Shown piece after piece: positions 1 through 7,761 of a stretch of 10,134 nucleotides of DNA. Source of the stretch: Ahrensia sp. (GTDB lineage: Bacteria > Pseudomonadota > Alphaproteobacteria > Rhizobiales > Rhizobiaceae); assembly GCA_003233475.1 (NCBI GenBank), contig QILU01000139.1, forward strand, positions 1 through 10,134, read 5' to 3'. The notes beneath the pieces are model-generated. The model had not been told where the DNA came from and ran no database searches. It saw only the letters and a program-made list of their open reading frames with translations. The position numbers and the translations under genes were made by a program. Within the stretch, counting starts at the first letter, position 1. Each line of letters starts with the position of its first letter.

Positions 1-62
1 TGAGAAGGGGGTTCACCCCCCAATTCCCGCGCTTTGGGGCTGAGTAATTTGAAAGAGTCAAA
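1..62. other. Leader region upstream of the aminotransferase gene, with alternative G/C hairpins
   Basis: No coding region is supported here; an upstream gene may end just outside the window (the first three bases are TGA, but the frame cannot be judged). Two mutually exclusive stems can form. GGGGG at 7-11 pairs with CCCCC at 16-20 around a TTCA loop. Alternatively CCCCAA at 18-23 pairs with TTGGGG at 34-39 around a 10-base loop. Neither is followed by a T-run, so an intrinsic terminator is not supported. Only a weak purine stretch (GAAAGAG, 51-57) precedes the ATG at 63. Confidence 0.3.
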
Positions 63-917
63 ATGAGAACTGTTTATTTGAACGGCGATTACCTGCCGGA
101 GGATGAGGCCAAAGTTTCCATATTTGATCGGGGGTTTTTGTTCGCAGACGCGGTTTATGAGGTCACTACCGTTGTGGATGGAAAGCTGATTGGTTTTGAC
201 GGCCATGTGGAACGCCTGCAACGCTCGCTGGATGAATTGCAGGTCAAACACAATGTCGACAAGGCGGAATTGCTAAGCATCCACCACCAGCTGATCTCCC
301 GTAACAGTATCAATGAAGGGATGATCTATCTACAGATCACAAGGGGCAACCCGAAGGATCGGGATTTTGAATTTCCCCCTGCAGATACTCCGGTGACAAT
401 TGTGCTGTTCACCCAGGAAAAACAAGTGGTGGGAACCGAGATCGAAACCAAAGGGTTGAAGGTAATTTCTGTTGAGGATTTGCGCTGGGGCCGCCGCGAC
501 ATCAAAACCGTGCAACTGCTATACCCTTCACTTGCCAAGATGGAAGCCAAATCCCGTGGGGCAGATGATGCCTGGTTGGTGGAGGACGGGTTTGTTACAG
601 AAGGCACCTCAAACAATGCCTACATAGTAATGAACGGTAAAATAATCACCCGCAATTTATCCAATGATATTCTGCACGGCATCACCCGTAAATCCATATT
701 GGCCTGCGCCAGACTATTGCAGATGGAAGTGGAAGAGCGCCCCTTTTCAGTGGAAGAAGCCTATGGAGCGGACGAAGCATTTGCCACCTCGGCTTCCGGA
801 TTCACCAACCCGATTGTGGAAATTGACGGTAAAAAAATCGGCACCGGAAAACCTGGCCCGGTGGGGGACAAATTGCGCGCGCTTTATCTCTCAGAAAACC
901 TGAAAACTGCCTTATAA
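63..917 (+). CDS. D-amino-acid transaminase (fold-type IV PLP aminotransferase)
   Basis: A 284-residue class IV aminotransferase, about the usual length (280-290). It should catalyse PLP-dependent exchange of an amino group between a D-amino acid and a 2-oxo acid, in the cytoplasm. Seen in the sequence: the EDRG-like start motif (FDRGFLFADAVYEV, 21-34), the PLP lysine K148 in RRDIKTVQLL, the cofactor-binding glutamate E180 in VTEGTSNN, the phosphate-binding segment DILHGITR (202-209), and SASGFTNPIVEIDG near the C terminus. Compared with the Bacillus D-alanine transaminase recalled from memory, the carboxylate-trap arginine (R98 there) is kept as R100, but the histidine two residues on (H100) is F102. 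Substrate range is therefore uncertain; a branched-chain-type L-enzyme is less likely because of the overall DAAT-like motifs. The gene stands 74 bases before glnD and could supply D-amino acids for the cell wall (inference). Confidence 0.85.
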   Translation: MRTVYLNGDYLPEDEAKVSIFDRGFLFADAVYEVTTVVDGKLIGFDGHVERLQRSLDELQVKHNVDKAELLSIHHQLISRNSINEGMIYLQITRGNPKDRDFEFPPADTPVTIVLFTQEKQVVGTEIETKGLKVISVEDLRWGRRDIKTVQLLYPSLAKMEAKSRGADDAWLVEDGFVTEGTSNNAYIVMNGKIITRNLSNDILHGITRKSILACARLLQMEVEERPFSVEEAYGADEAFATSASGFTNPIVEIDGKKIGTGKPGPVGDKLRALYLSENLKTAL

Positions 918-991
918 ATCTTTGAATTTATCCTGAATATCTGCACGATAAACAACTGGCTTCACAGAACCTGCTCGCGTAAAAGTGCGGC

Positions 992-3808
992 ATGGCAAAA
1001 CCCGATCTGCAACTCAATGAAATAATCAATGCTGACGAATTGCGTTCTCAGCTAACCGCGCTCACGGCAAAAACCGATGGCAATGGGGCCGACAATAAAA
1101 TTCGAAAACAGGTTCTGGCTCTGCTGAAGGAAACTTCAGCAAATGGCCGCGCCAAAGCCGAAGCCATGTTGTTGGAGGATGGTTCAGGGTTAGCCTGTGC
1201 CACCCGTATATCCCATTTACAGGACGAGATTATCCGGTGCATCTATGACTTCGCCATCGGGCATGTTTTTAGAGCCTCTAATCTATCGGTCGGGGAGCGA
1301 ATGGCAATTGTGGCTGTTGGCGGCTACGGGCGGGGCACCCTTGCGCCGGGCTCTGATCTTGATTTGCTGTTTTTGCTGCCCTACAAACAAACCCCACTGG
1401 GGGAAAGCGTGGTTGAATACATTCTCTATATGCTGTGGGATATGGGCTACAAAGTCGGTCACGCCACCCGCACGGTCAACCAATGTATAAATTTATCAAG
1501 CGAAGACATGACCATTCGCACTTCTGTATTGGAAGCACGTTTTCTTTGGGGGCAAGAAAGCCTTTATAACGAATTAATCGAAAAATTCGATGCCGAGCTG
1601 ATGCAAAAAACTGCGCCGGAATTTATTGCCGCCAAACTGGAGGAGCGCGACGTTCGTCACAGCAAAGCGGGCCGCTCACGCTATCTGGTTGAGCCCAATA
1701 TAAAGGACGGAAAAGGGGGACTGCGCGATTTGCATACCCTGTTCTGGATTTCAAAATACTATTATCGGTTGCGATCGCAAAAAGAGCTGCGGGCCGCCAA
1801 AGTGTTCTCCCGTTCAGAATTTCAAAAATTCACCAAGGCACAGGATTTTTTATGGGCAGTGCGGTGCCATTTACATTTTGTCACCAAACGGGCCGAGGAG
1901 CGGCTTTCATTCGACTTTCAACCGGTGCTGGCCGAGCGTCTTGGCTATCTGCCAAGGCCCGGACAAAGCTCGGTTGAGCGATTTATGAAACATTATTTTC
2001 TGGTGGCCAAAGACGTGGGGGATTTGACCCGAATTCTCTGTTCTGCATTGGAGGAAAAACAGGCCAAAGAGGCGTCGGGAGTGCGCGAAATGTTCCGCGC
2101 CCTTACCAGACGACCCAAAAAAATTAAAGGTACTGACCAGTTTCAAAATGCCAACAACCGCATAATGCCCATCGATGACCAGGTATTCAAACGTGACCCG
2201 GTGAATATATTGCGTCTGTTCCAGTTGGCGGAAAAAAACAACCTCTTATTTCACCCCGATGCGATGCGATTGGTTTCCCGCTCGCTCAAACTGATCGACA
2301 AAAACCTTCGTGAAAACAAAGCCGCCAATGCCGCATTTTTAGATGTTCTCACCTCAAAAAGCAGTCCGGAACGAACTTTGCGCAAAATGAACGAGGCCGG
2401 GGTATTGGGAAAATTTATCCCGCCGTTTGGCCGAATAGTCGCGATGATGCAGTTTAATATGTATCACCACTACACAGTAGACGAACATCTGTTGCGCTCA
2501 ATTGGCATTCTTTCTGAAATCGAGCACGGTGAAGTGGGGGAGCAACACCCGCTCGCCAATGAAATTATGAAAAATTCCCCCAACCGAATTGCTTTGTATG
2601 TGGCACTGCTGCTGCATGATATTGCCAAGGGACGCCCGGAAGATCATTCTATCGCCGGTGCCAAAGTAGCGCGCAAAATATGCCCCCGATTGGGATTGAG
2701 TGAAAAACAAACCGATCTGGTTGCCTGGCTTATTGAACAGCATTTACTGATGTCCAACACCGCCCAGTCACGAGACCTGAACGACCCAAAAACCATCTCG
2801 GATTTTGCTGAAACAATGCAGACATTTGAGCGTATGAAGGCGCTGCTGGTGTTGACTGTTTGCGATACCAAAGCCGTTGGCCCCGGGGTCTGGAATGGTT
2901 GGAAAGGGCAATTGCTGCGCACGCTTTATTATGAAAGCGAACCCCATCTGACCGGAGGATTTACCCAGGTTCCCAGAAAAGACCGGGTGGCGCAGGTTAA
3001 ACAGGAACTGTTTGATGGGCTGGAGGGATGGCCAAAGGCGGAACGCAAGCGGGCCATAGCGCTCCACTATGACAATTATCTGCTGGGCGTTCCGCGTGAA
3101 GATCAACTCCGCCATTTGAACTTTATTCGTGACAGCGACCGCAAAAAGCTATCGTTTGCCACCACTGTTGCCACGCGGGAATTTGAGGCAATTACGGAAA
3201 TCACTCTGATTGCCCCGGATCACCCGCGCCTGCTTTCAACCATCACCGGTTGTTGTACTGCCGCCGGTGCCAATATTGTGGATGCTCAGATTTTTACCAC
3301 CAAAGACGGGCGGGCGCTGGATTCAATTTTCATTAATCGCCTTTATGATGATAGCGAAGATGAGGTTCGCCGAGCAGGTAAAATCGGAGAAACGATTGAA
3401 AAAGTACTGTCGGGAAAAGTCCGGCTTAGCGCTTTACTGGCCGATAGAGCGCGCCCCAAAAGCCGTCACCAGGCCTTTAGTGTTGAACCCGTTGTAATGA
3501 TCAATAATGAGCTTTCCGAAAATTTGACCGTAATCGAAGTGGAGTGCCTTGATCGGCCAGGAATTTTATCAGAAATAACGGATGCCCTGGCTGATCTTTC
3601 CCTGGATATAGCCTCGGCGCATATTGCCACTTTTGGGGAAAAAATGATTGATACATTTTATGTGAAGGACCTGTTGGGATATAAGATTACCAGCCCGCAA
3701 AAACTGGCCGCCATCAAGCGAAAATTATTTTCAGTTATAAGCCCCGCAAGAGAAAAACAAACCAAGCCGATGAACAAAAAAAACCAAACCCGGAAAGCGG
3801 TATTGTGA
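992..3808 (+). CDS. glnD: Bifunctional [protein-PII] uridylyltransferase / uridylyl-removing enzyme GlnD
   Basis: A full-length 938-residue GlnD, the cytoplasmic glutamine sensor that uridylylates PII proteins (GlnB/GlnK) when nitrogen is short and removes UMP when glutamine is plentiful. Domains in order: a nucleotidyltransferase domain with GGYGRG (110-115) and catalytic GSDLDLL (S121, D122, D124); a conserved linker with YLVEPNIKDGKGGLRDLHTL (231-250); an HD hydrolase domain with YHHYTVDEH (491-499), LLHDIAKG (540-547, H542-D543), EDH (550-552) and D625; then two ACT domains beginning near 734 (ITLIAPDHPRLLSTI) and 845 (LTVIEVECLDRPGILSEI), where glutamine is thought to bind. The C-terminal tail after about 920 is short and lysine-rich. 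The ATG at 992 fits the usual N-terminal length; the ribosome site is weak. The stop codon overlaps the murJ start, which suggests translational coupling. Confidence 0.97.
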   Translation: MAKPDLQLNEIINADELRSQLTALTAKTDGNGADNKIRKQVLALLKETSANGRAKAEAMLLEDGSGLACATRISHLQDEIIRCIYDFAIGHVFRASNLSVGERMAIVAVGGYGRGTLAPGSDLDLLFLLPYKQTPLGESVVEYILYMLWDMGYKVGHATRTVNQCINLSSEDMTIRTSVLEARFLWGQESLYNELIEKFDAELMQKTAPEFIAAKLEERDVRHSKAGRSRYLVEPNIKDGKGGLRDLHTLFWISKYYYRLRSQKELRAAKVFSRSEFQKFTKAQDFLWAVRCHLHFVTKRAEERLSFDFQPVLAERLGYLPRPGQSSVERFMKHYFLVAKDVGDLTRILCSALEEKQAKEASGVREMFRALTRRPKKIKGTDQFQNANNRIMPIDDQVFKRDPVNILRLFQLAEKNNLLFHPDAMRLVSRSLKLIDKNLRENKAANAAFLDVLTSKSSPERTLRKMNEAGVLGKFIPPFGRIVAMMQFNMYHHYTVDEHLLRSIGILSEIEHGEVGEQHPLANEIMKNSPNRIALYVALLLHDIAKGRPEDHSIAGAKVARKICPRLGLSEKQTDLVAWLIEQHLLMSNTAQSRDLNDPKTISDFAETMQTFERMKALLVLTVCDTKAVGPGVWNGWKGQLLRTLYYESEPHLTGGFTQVPRKDRVAQVKQELFDGLEGWPKAERKRAIALHYDNYLLGVPREDQLRHLNFIRDSDRKKLSFATTVATREFEAITEITLIAPDHPRLLSTITGCCTAAGANIVDAQIFTTKDGRALDSIFINRLYDDSEDEVRRAGKIGETIEKVLSGKVRLSALLADRARPKSRHQAFSVEPVVMINNELSENLTVIEVECLDRPGILSEITDALADLSLDIASAHIATFGEKMIDTFYVKDLLGYKITSPQKLAAIKRKLFSVISPAREKQTKPMNKKNQTRKAVL

Positions 3809-5361
3809 GCGGACTGATTTCCAAATTCGCCACAGTTGGCGGCGCAACGATGGCCAGCCGCGTTATGGGTTTTGCTCGCGAGGCACTCATGGCGGCGGCC
3901 CTTGGAACTGGGCCGGTGGCAGATGTATTTTATACCTGTTTTCGGTTTCCCAATCTGTTTCGCCGCTTGTTTGCGGAAGGTGCATTTAACATCGCCTTCA
4001 TTCCATTGTTTGCCAAGGAACTTGAATCCGGCGGCGAGGAGGCGGCGCGAAAATTCGGCCAGGAAGTGTTTGCGTTTTTGGCATCATGGTTGCTGGTGTT
4101 CACCGGAATTGCCATTATTTTCATGCCGTTTCTGGTATCCACTATTGTGGCGCCCGGGTTTACCGATACACCGGAAAAGTTTGAACTCTCCGTCACCATG
4201 ACCCGGATCATGTTTCCCTATCTGTTGTGTATGTCGCTGGTGGCCATGTTCTCCGGAATATTAAATTCGCTGCGGCGTTATTTTCTGGCCGCGATTGTGC
4301 CCGTATTGTTGAATGTAATTTTGGTCAGCGTGTTGCTGTTTGGCATTGGCTTTGGTCTCAGTGACCGGGAAATCGGCATTGCATTAGCCTGGGGGGTTTT
4401 CTTTTCAGGCATTGCTCAATTTCTGTTTTTACTTTGGGGGGTGCGCAAGCAGGGCATGGGGTTTCGTTTGACTGCGCCCAAATTATCCGACCCTGTTCGC
4501 AGGCTCATGGTTCTGATGGGGCCCGGATTGCTGACCGGCGGGGTTTTGCAAATTAATCTGCTGATCGGCACCATCATCGCCACCGCACAGGATGGCGCAA
4601 ATGCGTTGTTAAACTATGCTGATCGGCTTAATCAACTGCCGCTCGGGGTTATCGGTATCGCGGTGGGGGTGGTATTGCTGCCGGAACTTTCCCGGGCGCT
4701 TAAAGCGGGGAACCATAAACAAGCGGAGAATTTGCAAAACCGATCGCTGGAATTTTCGCTGGCACTGACTTTGCCTGCCGCAATTGGTTTTATGGTAATC
4801 CCGGAAGACATTGTGAGACTGGTTTATGAGCGGGGGCAGTTTGACCCGGTTGCCACCAAAAACACGGCACTCGCGTTGGCGGCATTTGCAACAGGCCTTC
4901 CCGCCTATGTGATGATAAAAGTATTCCAGCCGGCATTTTTTGCCCGCGAGGATATGCGCACACCGTTTTGGTTTTCTGTTATAATGGTGGCGACAAATGT
5001 GGTGCTTTCCCTAAGCCTGTTTCCGGTGCTTGGACATGTTGGTATCGCCATCGCCACCTCCGTTTCCGCATGGGTTAATCTTACGCTGCTTGCTGGGACG
5101 CAGTGGAAGCGGGGCGACTTTCGGCCTGGTCGAGTAACCCTTATTCGCCTTTTGTCTATACTCGGTGCAGCCATGGCCATGGGGGCTTTGATCTGGTTCA
5201 GCCGAAACCTTATCAGTCCGTGGTTGGATGGTGGTGGTTTCGTTGTTCAATTGATTGGCACAGGCGGATTGATTGCTCTTGGCGTCACACTTTATTTTGC
5301 CCTGTGTTTTCTCACCGGGGTGGTCAATCGCTCACAAATAAAACGGCTCTTGCGCCGATAG
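3805..5361 (+). CDS. murJ: Lipid II flippase MurJ (MviN family)
   Basis: A 518-residue multi-span inner-membrane protein of the MOP/MVF superfamily. It moves lipid II from the cytoplasmic to the periplasmic face for peptidoglycan synthesis. The N terminus carries the family signature MASRVMGFAREALMAAALG. Residues R19, R25, D40, R53, R54 and E58 correspond to E. coli MurJ R18, R24, D39, R52, R53 and E57, and R274 in NYADRLNQLPLGVIG corresponds to R270 (alignment by eye from memory). Hydrophobic segments recur to the C terminus, consistent with 13-14 membrane helices. The chosen start is GTG at 3805, overlapping the glnD stop (GTGA); a weak GGAAAG (3792-3797) sits seven bases upstream. The first residues match the expected N terminus well, so no downstream start is needed. 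Confidence 0.96.
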   Translation: MSGLISKFATVGGATMASRVMGFAREALMAAALGTGPVADVFYTCFRFPNLFRRLFAEGAFNIAFIPLFAKELESGGEEAARKFGQEVFAFLASWLLVFTGIAIIFMPFLVSTIVAPGFTDTPEKFELSVTMTRIMFPYLLCMSLVAMFSGILNSLRRYFLAAIVPVLLNVILVSVLLFGIGFGLSDREIGIALAWGVFFSGIAQFLFLLWGVRKQGMGFRLTAPKLSDPVRRLMVLMGPGLLTGGVLQINLLIGTIIATAQDGANALLNYADRLNQLPLGVIGIAVGVVLLPELSRALKAGNHKQAENLQNRSLEFSLALTLPAAIGFMVIPEDIVRLVYERGQFDPVATKNTALALAAFATGLPAYVMIKVFQPAFFAREDMRTPFWFSVIMVATNVVLSLSLFPVLGHVGIAIATSVSAWVNLTLLAGTQWKRGDFRPGRVTLIRLLSILGAAMAMGALIWFSRNLISPWLDGGGFVVQLIGTGGLIALGVTLYFALCFLTGVVNRSQIKRLLRR

Positions 5362-5412
5362 GCGTTGTCCCCCATAGACCTTCGAAACAATTCAACAGCT
5401 TGGGTCCACACC

Positions 5413-6489
5413 ATGTCTAACAAAATAATCGAGCGGGTTTTTTCCGGTATTCAGCCAACCGGCAATCTGCACCTTGGAAATTATCTGGGAGCCATTAAAA
5501 AATTTGTACCCCTGCAAAATGAATATGACTGCATTTATTGCGTTGTCGATCTGCATGCCATCACCGTTTGGCAGGATCCAACTGAGCTGGCCAATAATAT
5601 TCGCGAAGTAACCGCCGCATTTATTGCGTCCGGTATCGACCCCTCAAAACACATTGTGTTCAACCAGAGCCAGGTTGCTGAACACGCGGAGCTGGCCTGG
5701 ATATTCAATTGTGTCGCCCGAATGGGGTGGCTGTCGCGCATGACACAATTCAAGGAAAAAGCGGGTAAGGACAAGGAGAAGGCCTCCGTTGGCCTGTTTG
5801 CCTATCCGGCCCTGATGGCGTCTGATATTCTTTGTTACCGTGCCACCCATGTGCCGGTGGGGGATGACCAAAAGCAGCACCTGGAGTTAACCCGCGATAT
5901 TGCGCAAAAATTCAACAATGATTTTTCCAAACGTATTGCTGATCTGGGTCTGGGAGAACCAATGAATGTGGGCAATGAAACGGTGCAGGGCTATTTCCCT
6001 TTAACCGAACCAATTATCGGCGGCCCGGCAGCCCGGGTGATGAGCCTGCGGGACGGGTCGAAAAAAATGTCTAAATCCGATCCTTCTGATTTGTCTCGTA
6101 TTGTGATGACGGACGGCGCTGACAAAATTGCAAAAAAAATCCGTAAAGCGAAAACCGATCCATTGCCTTTGCCGGAAAGTGTCGACGGGCTAAAAACTCG
6201 ACCTGAAGCGGATAATCTGGTGGGCATCTATGCCGCGCTTTCGGACACAGACAAAGCAGGTGTGTTGAAAGAATTTGCCGGTGTGGAATTCTCAAAATTC
6301 AAGCCGGCGCTGGCTGACCTTACTGTGGCAAAGATTGACCCGATCGCAACTGAAATGCGGCGGCTGCAATCTGATCCGGCAGAAATTGACAATATTTTGA
6401 AAAAGGGCGCAGAGCGTGCCCAGGAAATAGCTTCTCAAACCTTAAACGATGTCAGAGACATTGTTGGATTTGTCGGGGCGAGGCGTTAG
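5413..6489 (+). CDS. trpS: Tryptophanyl-tRNA synthetase
   Basis: A 358-residue class I aminoacyl-tRNA synthetase that charges tRNA-Trp with tryptophan using ATP, in the cytoplasm. Seen: the [23 protein letters not shown] opening with the HIGH-type motif (about 18-24), the tryptophan-binding region [32 protein letters not shown] (131-162, D138), and the KMSKS loop as KKMSKSDPS (217-225). The frame is open back to a TTG at 5365, adding 16 residues, but the ATG at 5413 gives the normal family N terminus and is preferred. No clear ribosome site precedes either start. The gene lies 51 bases after murJ and is followed by the universal stress protein. Confidence 0.96.
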   Translation: MSNKIIERVFSGIQPTGNLHLGNYLGAIKKFVPLQNEYDCIYCVVDLHAITVWQDPTELANNIREVTAAFIASGIDPSKHIVFNQSQVAEHAELAWIFNCVARMGWLSRMTQFKEKAGKDKEKASVGLFAYPALMASDILCYRATHVPVGDDQKQHLELTRDIAQKFNNDFSKRIADLGLGEPMNVGNETVQGYFPLTEPIIGGPAARVMSLRDGSKKMSKSDPSDLSRIVMTDGADKIAKKIRKAKTDPLPLPESVDGLKTRPEADNLVGIYAALSDTDKAGVLKEFAGVEFSKFKPALADLTVAKIDPIATEMRRLQSDPAEIDNILKKGAERAQEIASQTLNDVRDIVGFVGARR

Positions 6490-6568
6490 AGCGTTGCAAT
6501 TAAAAAGTTTGGCTTAAGTTAAAAAGCCTGTAGTCTGCTATTTGTTTAGAAATGAGTTGCGGCAAATT

Positions 6569-7060
6569 ATGGTCAGTAAACGGGAAGTCCAGGAAGAAGG
6601 CCATCGCCGAAAATTTTTGGCAGTGGTGGATTCTTCACCGGAATGCGAAAAAGCAATTCACTATGCGGCGCGCCGTGTGGCGGGAATTGATGCTGACCTG
6701 GTTCTGATTTTTACGATTGAACCGGAGGATTTTCAACATTGGCTGGGGGTGGAAGACGTGATGCGCGCAGAAGCGTATAAAACCGCGGAAGCAGCATTGG
6801 CCAAGGCAAGCGCGTGGGCGGTGGAGTTTGGCGGTATCACCCCACAAACCGTCATCCGCGAAGGCAAAACACTGGCCACAATTGAAGAGCTGATCGAAGA
6901 AGACAAGGATATAGCCCTAATTGTGCTGGCTGCAGGAGACAGCAAAGAAGGGCCGGGGCCGCTTGTTTCCGCTCTCGCCGGTCAAGGGGGCGTGTTTTCC
7001 CTTCCAGTTACCATTGTTCCCAACAGTTTGAGCGACCAGGAAATTGACGATCTGGTTTAA
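6569..7060 (+). CDS. Universal stress protein, UspA family
   Basis: A 163-residue single Usp domain protein, soluble, with the Rossmann-like opening RRKFLAVVDSSPECEKAIHYAARRV (13-37). This family forms dimers and often binds ATP; its precise cellular role is unknown. The segment VLIFTIEPEDFQHWLG follows, then the alpha-beta alternation down to IALIVLAAGDSKEGPGPLVSALAG and LPVTIVP near 146-151. The usual nucleotide-binding pattern of the last third (G-2x-G-9x-G-S/T) is not clearly present: residues 123-140 are Gly-rich but do not fit. ATP binding is therefore doubtful. The frame is open to a TTG at 6542; the ATG at 6569 gives the MVSKR N terminus that I recognise from rhizobial homologues. A Usp gene after trpS and before nfu is usual in this group (recalled, not checked). 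Confidence 0.88.
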   Translation: MVSKREVQEEGHRRKFLAVVDSSPECEKAIHYAARRVAGIDADLVLIFTIEPEDFQHWLGVEDVMRAEAYKTAEAALAKASAWAVEFGGITPQTVIREGKTLATIEELIEEDKDIALIVLAAGDSKEGPGPLVSALAGQGGVFSLPVTIVPNSLSDQEIDDLV

Positions 7061-7063
7061 TTC

Positions 7064-7092
7064 TTGATCTTAGACCCATTAAGGCCTAGTTT
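7064..7092 (+). promoter_or_regulatory. Possible promoter upstream of nfu
   Basis: TTGATC at 7064-7069 and TAGTTT at 7087-7092 are separated by 17 bases. The match to a housekeeping promoter is weak. Its interest comes from position: the -10 would overlap the left arm of the palindrome at 7088-7108, as expected for a repressor site. A start of transcription would fall near 7099, leaving a leader of about 80 bases before the nfu ATG. Confidence 0.25.
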
Positions 7093-7108
7093 AGATATAT
7101 TCTAAACT
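7088..7108. promoter_or_regulatory. Candidate Irr box (iron control element) upstream of nfu
   Basis: A palindrome with two perfect 8-base arms, AGTTTAGA (7088-7095) and TCTAAACT (7101-7108), around TATAT. Its 17-base core TTTAGATATATTCTAAA (7090-7106) differs at one position from the Irr box/ICE pattern as I remember it for rhizobia, TTTAGAA-N3-TTCTAAA. Irr is a haem-responsive Fur-family regulator in alphaproteobacteria that acts on iron-using genes. The site lies 73 bases before the start of an Fe-S cluster protein gene, which fits. As an alternative, the transcript could form an A/U-rich hairpin acting as a weak end for the usp transcript. Confidence 0.6.
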
Positions 7109-7169
7109 TTGCCATCGCCTATTCCCCTGTGAACCCCCGCCCCATGTGAACCTCGCCGGGTGTAATATT

Positions 7170-7174
7170 AAGGA
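7170..7174 (+). promoter_or_regulatory. Ribosome binding site of nfu that decides the start
   Basis: AAGGA lies seven bases before the ATG at 7182 and is the clearest Shine-Dalgarno sequence in the window. It supports 7182 over the in-frame GTG at 7146, which would add 12 residues unlike the family. Confidence 0.75.
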
Positions 7175-7181
7175 CAAACCC

Positions 7182-7751
7182 ATGTTCATTCAAACCGAAG
7201 CCACCCCAAACCCTGCAACGCTTAAGTTTTTACCCGGTGAAACCGTGGTGCAAAACGGACCGTTTGAATTCACCAGCGCTAAAGAGGCCGCAGGACAATC
7301 TCCGTTGGCGGAATCCCTGTTTGAAATCCCCGCCGTGACAGGCGTGTTTTTCGGGTTTGATTTTATCACCGTTACAAAAGCCGAAGACACCGATTGGCAA
7401 CACCTTAAACCCGCGATTCTGGGCGCGGTGATGGAACACTATATGTCTGGAAAACCAATAATGGTTGCAGGTAGTGCCGGTGATGAAGCCCCGGATGATG
7501 GATTTGTTGAAGAGGGAACAGAGGAAATTGTCGCCACAATAAAAGAACTTCTGGAAACACGGGTGCGCCCGGCTGTTGCTCAGGATGGGGGCGACATTAC
7601 CTTTCACGGATTTAAGGACGGGCGGGTGTTTTTGAAGATGCGCGGGGCCTGTGCCGGATGTCCTTCCTCCACCGCCACCTTGCAGCACGGAATTCAAAAC
7701 CTGCTGAAACATTTCATACCAGAGGTTGAAACGGTCGAAGCGGTTCAGTAG
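7182..7751 (+). CDS. nfu: Nfu-type Fe-S cluster carrier/scaffold protein
   Basis: A 189-residue two-domain protein. The N-terminal Nfu_N domain (1-90) has the hallmark start MFIQTEATPNPATLKFLPG and the IPAVTGVFFGFDFITVTK segment. A short acidic linker (about 97-115) leads to the NifU C-terminal domain (from 115) with VRPAVAQDGGDITFHGFKDGRVFLKMRGACAGCPSS. C157 and C160 form the CxxC motif, by which two subunits hold a shared Fe-S cluster and pass it to client enzymes. This architecture is typical of alphaproteobacterial and mitochondrial NFU1-like proteins. Function in the cytoplasm follows from the family. tsaB begins 10 bases downstream, so the two are probably co-transcribed. The candidate Irr box at 7088-7108 suggests iron-dependent control. 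Confidence 0.94.
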   Translation: MFIQTEATPNPATLKFLPGETVVQNGPFEFTSAKEAAGQSPLAESLFEIPAVTGVFFGFDFITVTKAEDTDWQHLKPAILGAVMEHYMSGKPIMVAGSAGDEAPDDGFVEEGTEEIVATIKELLETRVRPAVAQDGGDITFHGFKDGRVFLKMRGACAGCPSSTATLQHGIQNLLKHFIPEVETVEAVQ

Positions 7752-7761
7752 CTAAACCCCC

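Noticed and set aside
922..952. TTGAAT with ACGATA at 17 bases before glnD as a promoter
   Set aside because: The -10 match is poor and such pairs occur often by chance in A/T-rich gaps.
5365..5412. TTG start for trpS, adding 16 residues
   Set aside because: The added residues do not resemble TrpS N termini, and the ATG at 5413 starts right at the expected family beginning. Neither start has a strong ribosome site.
6511..6528. Inverted repeat GGCTT/AAGCC after trpS as a terminator
   Set aside because: Only five base pairs with an eight-base A/T loop and no T-run afterwards; too weak to call.
6494..6541. Promoter-like boxes (TTGCAA, TTGGCT) before the universal stress protein gene
   Set aside because: No -10 at an acceptable spacing looks convincing; several poor alternatives compete.
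6542..6568. TTG start for the universal stress protein
   Set aside because: The ATG at 6569 gives the N terminus that I recognise for rhizobial members; the nine extra residues look like translated intergenic sequence.
7..7138. GGGGGTTCAC at 7-16 is the reverse complement of GTGAACCCCC at 7129-7138
   Set aside because: A single 10-base match between distant sites is expected by chance in 10 kb and has no supporting context.
7146..7181. GTG start for nfu
   Set aside because: AAGGA at 7170-7174 and the conserved MFIQTEATPNP start point to 7182.
7230..7712. 160-residue minus-strand reading frame within nfu
   Set aside because: It is a shadow of nfu, whose sense translation has complete family motifs, including the CxxC.
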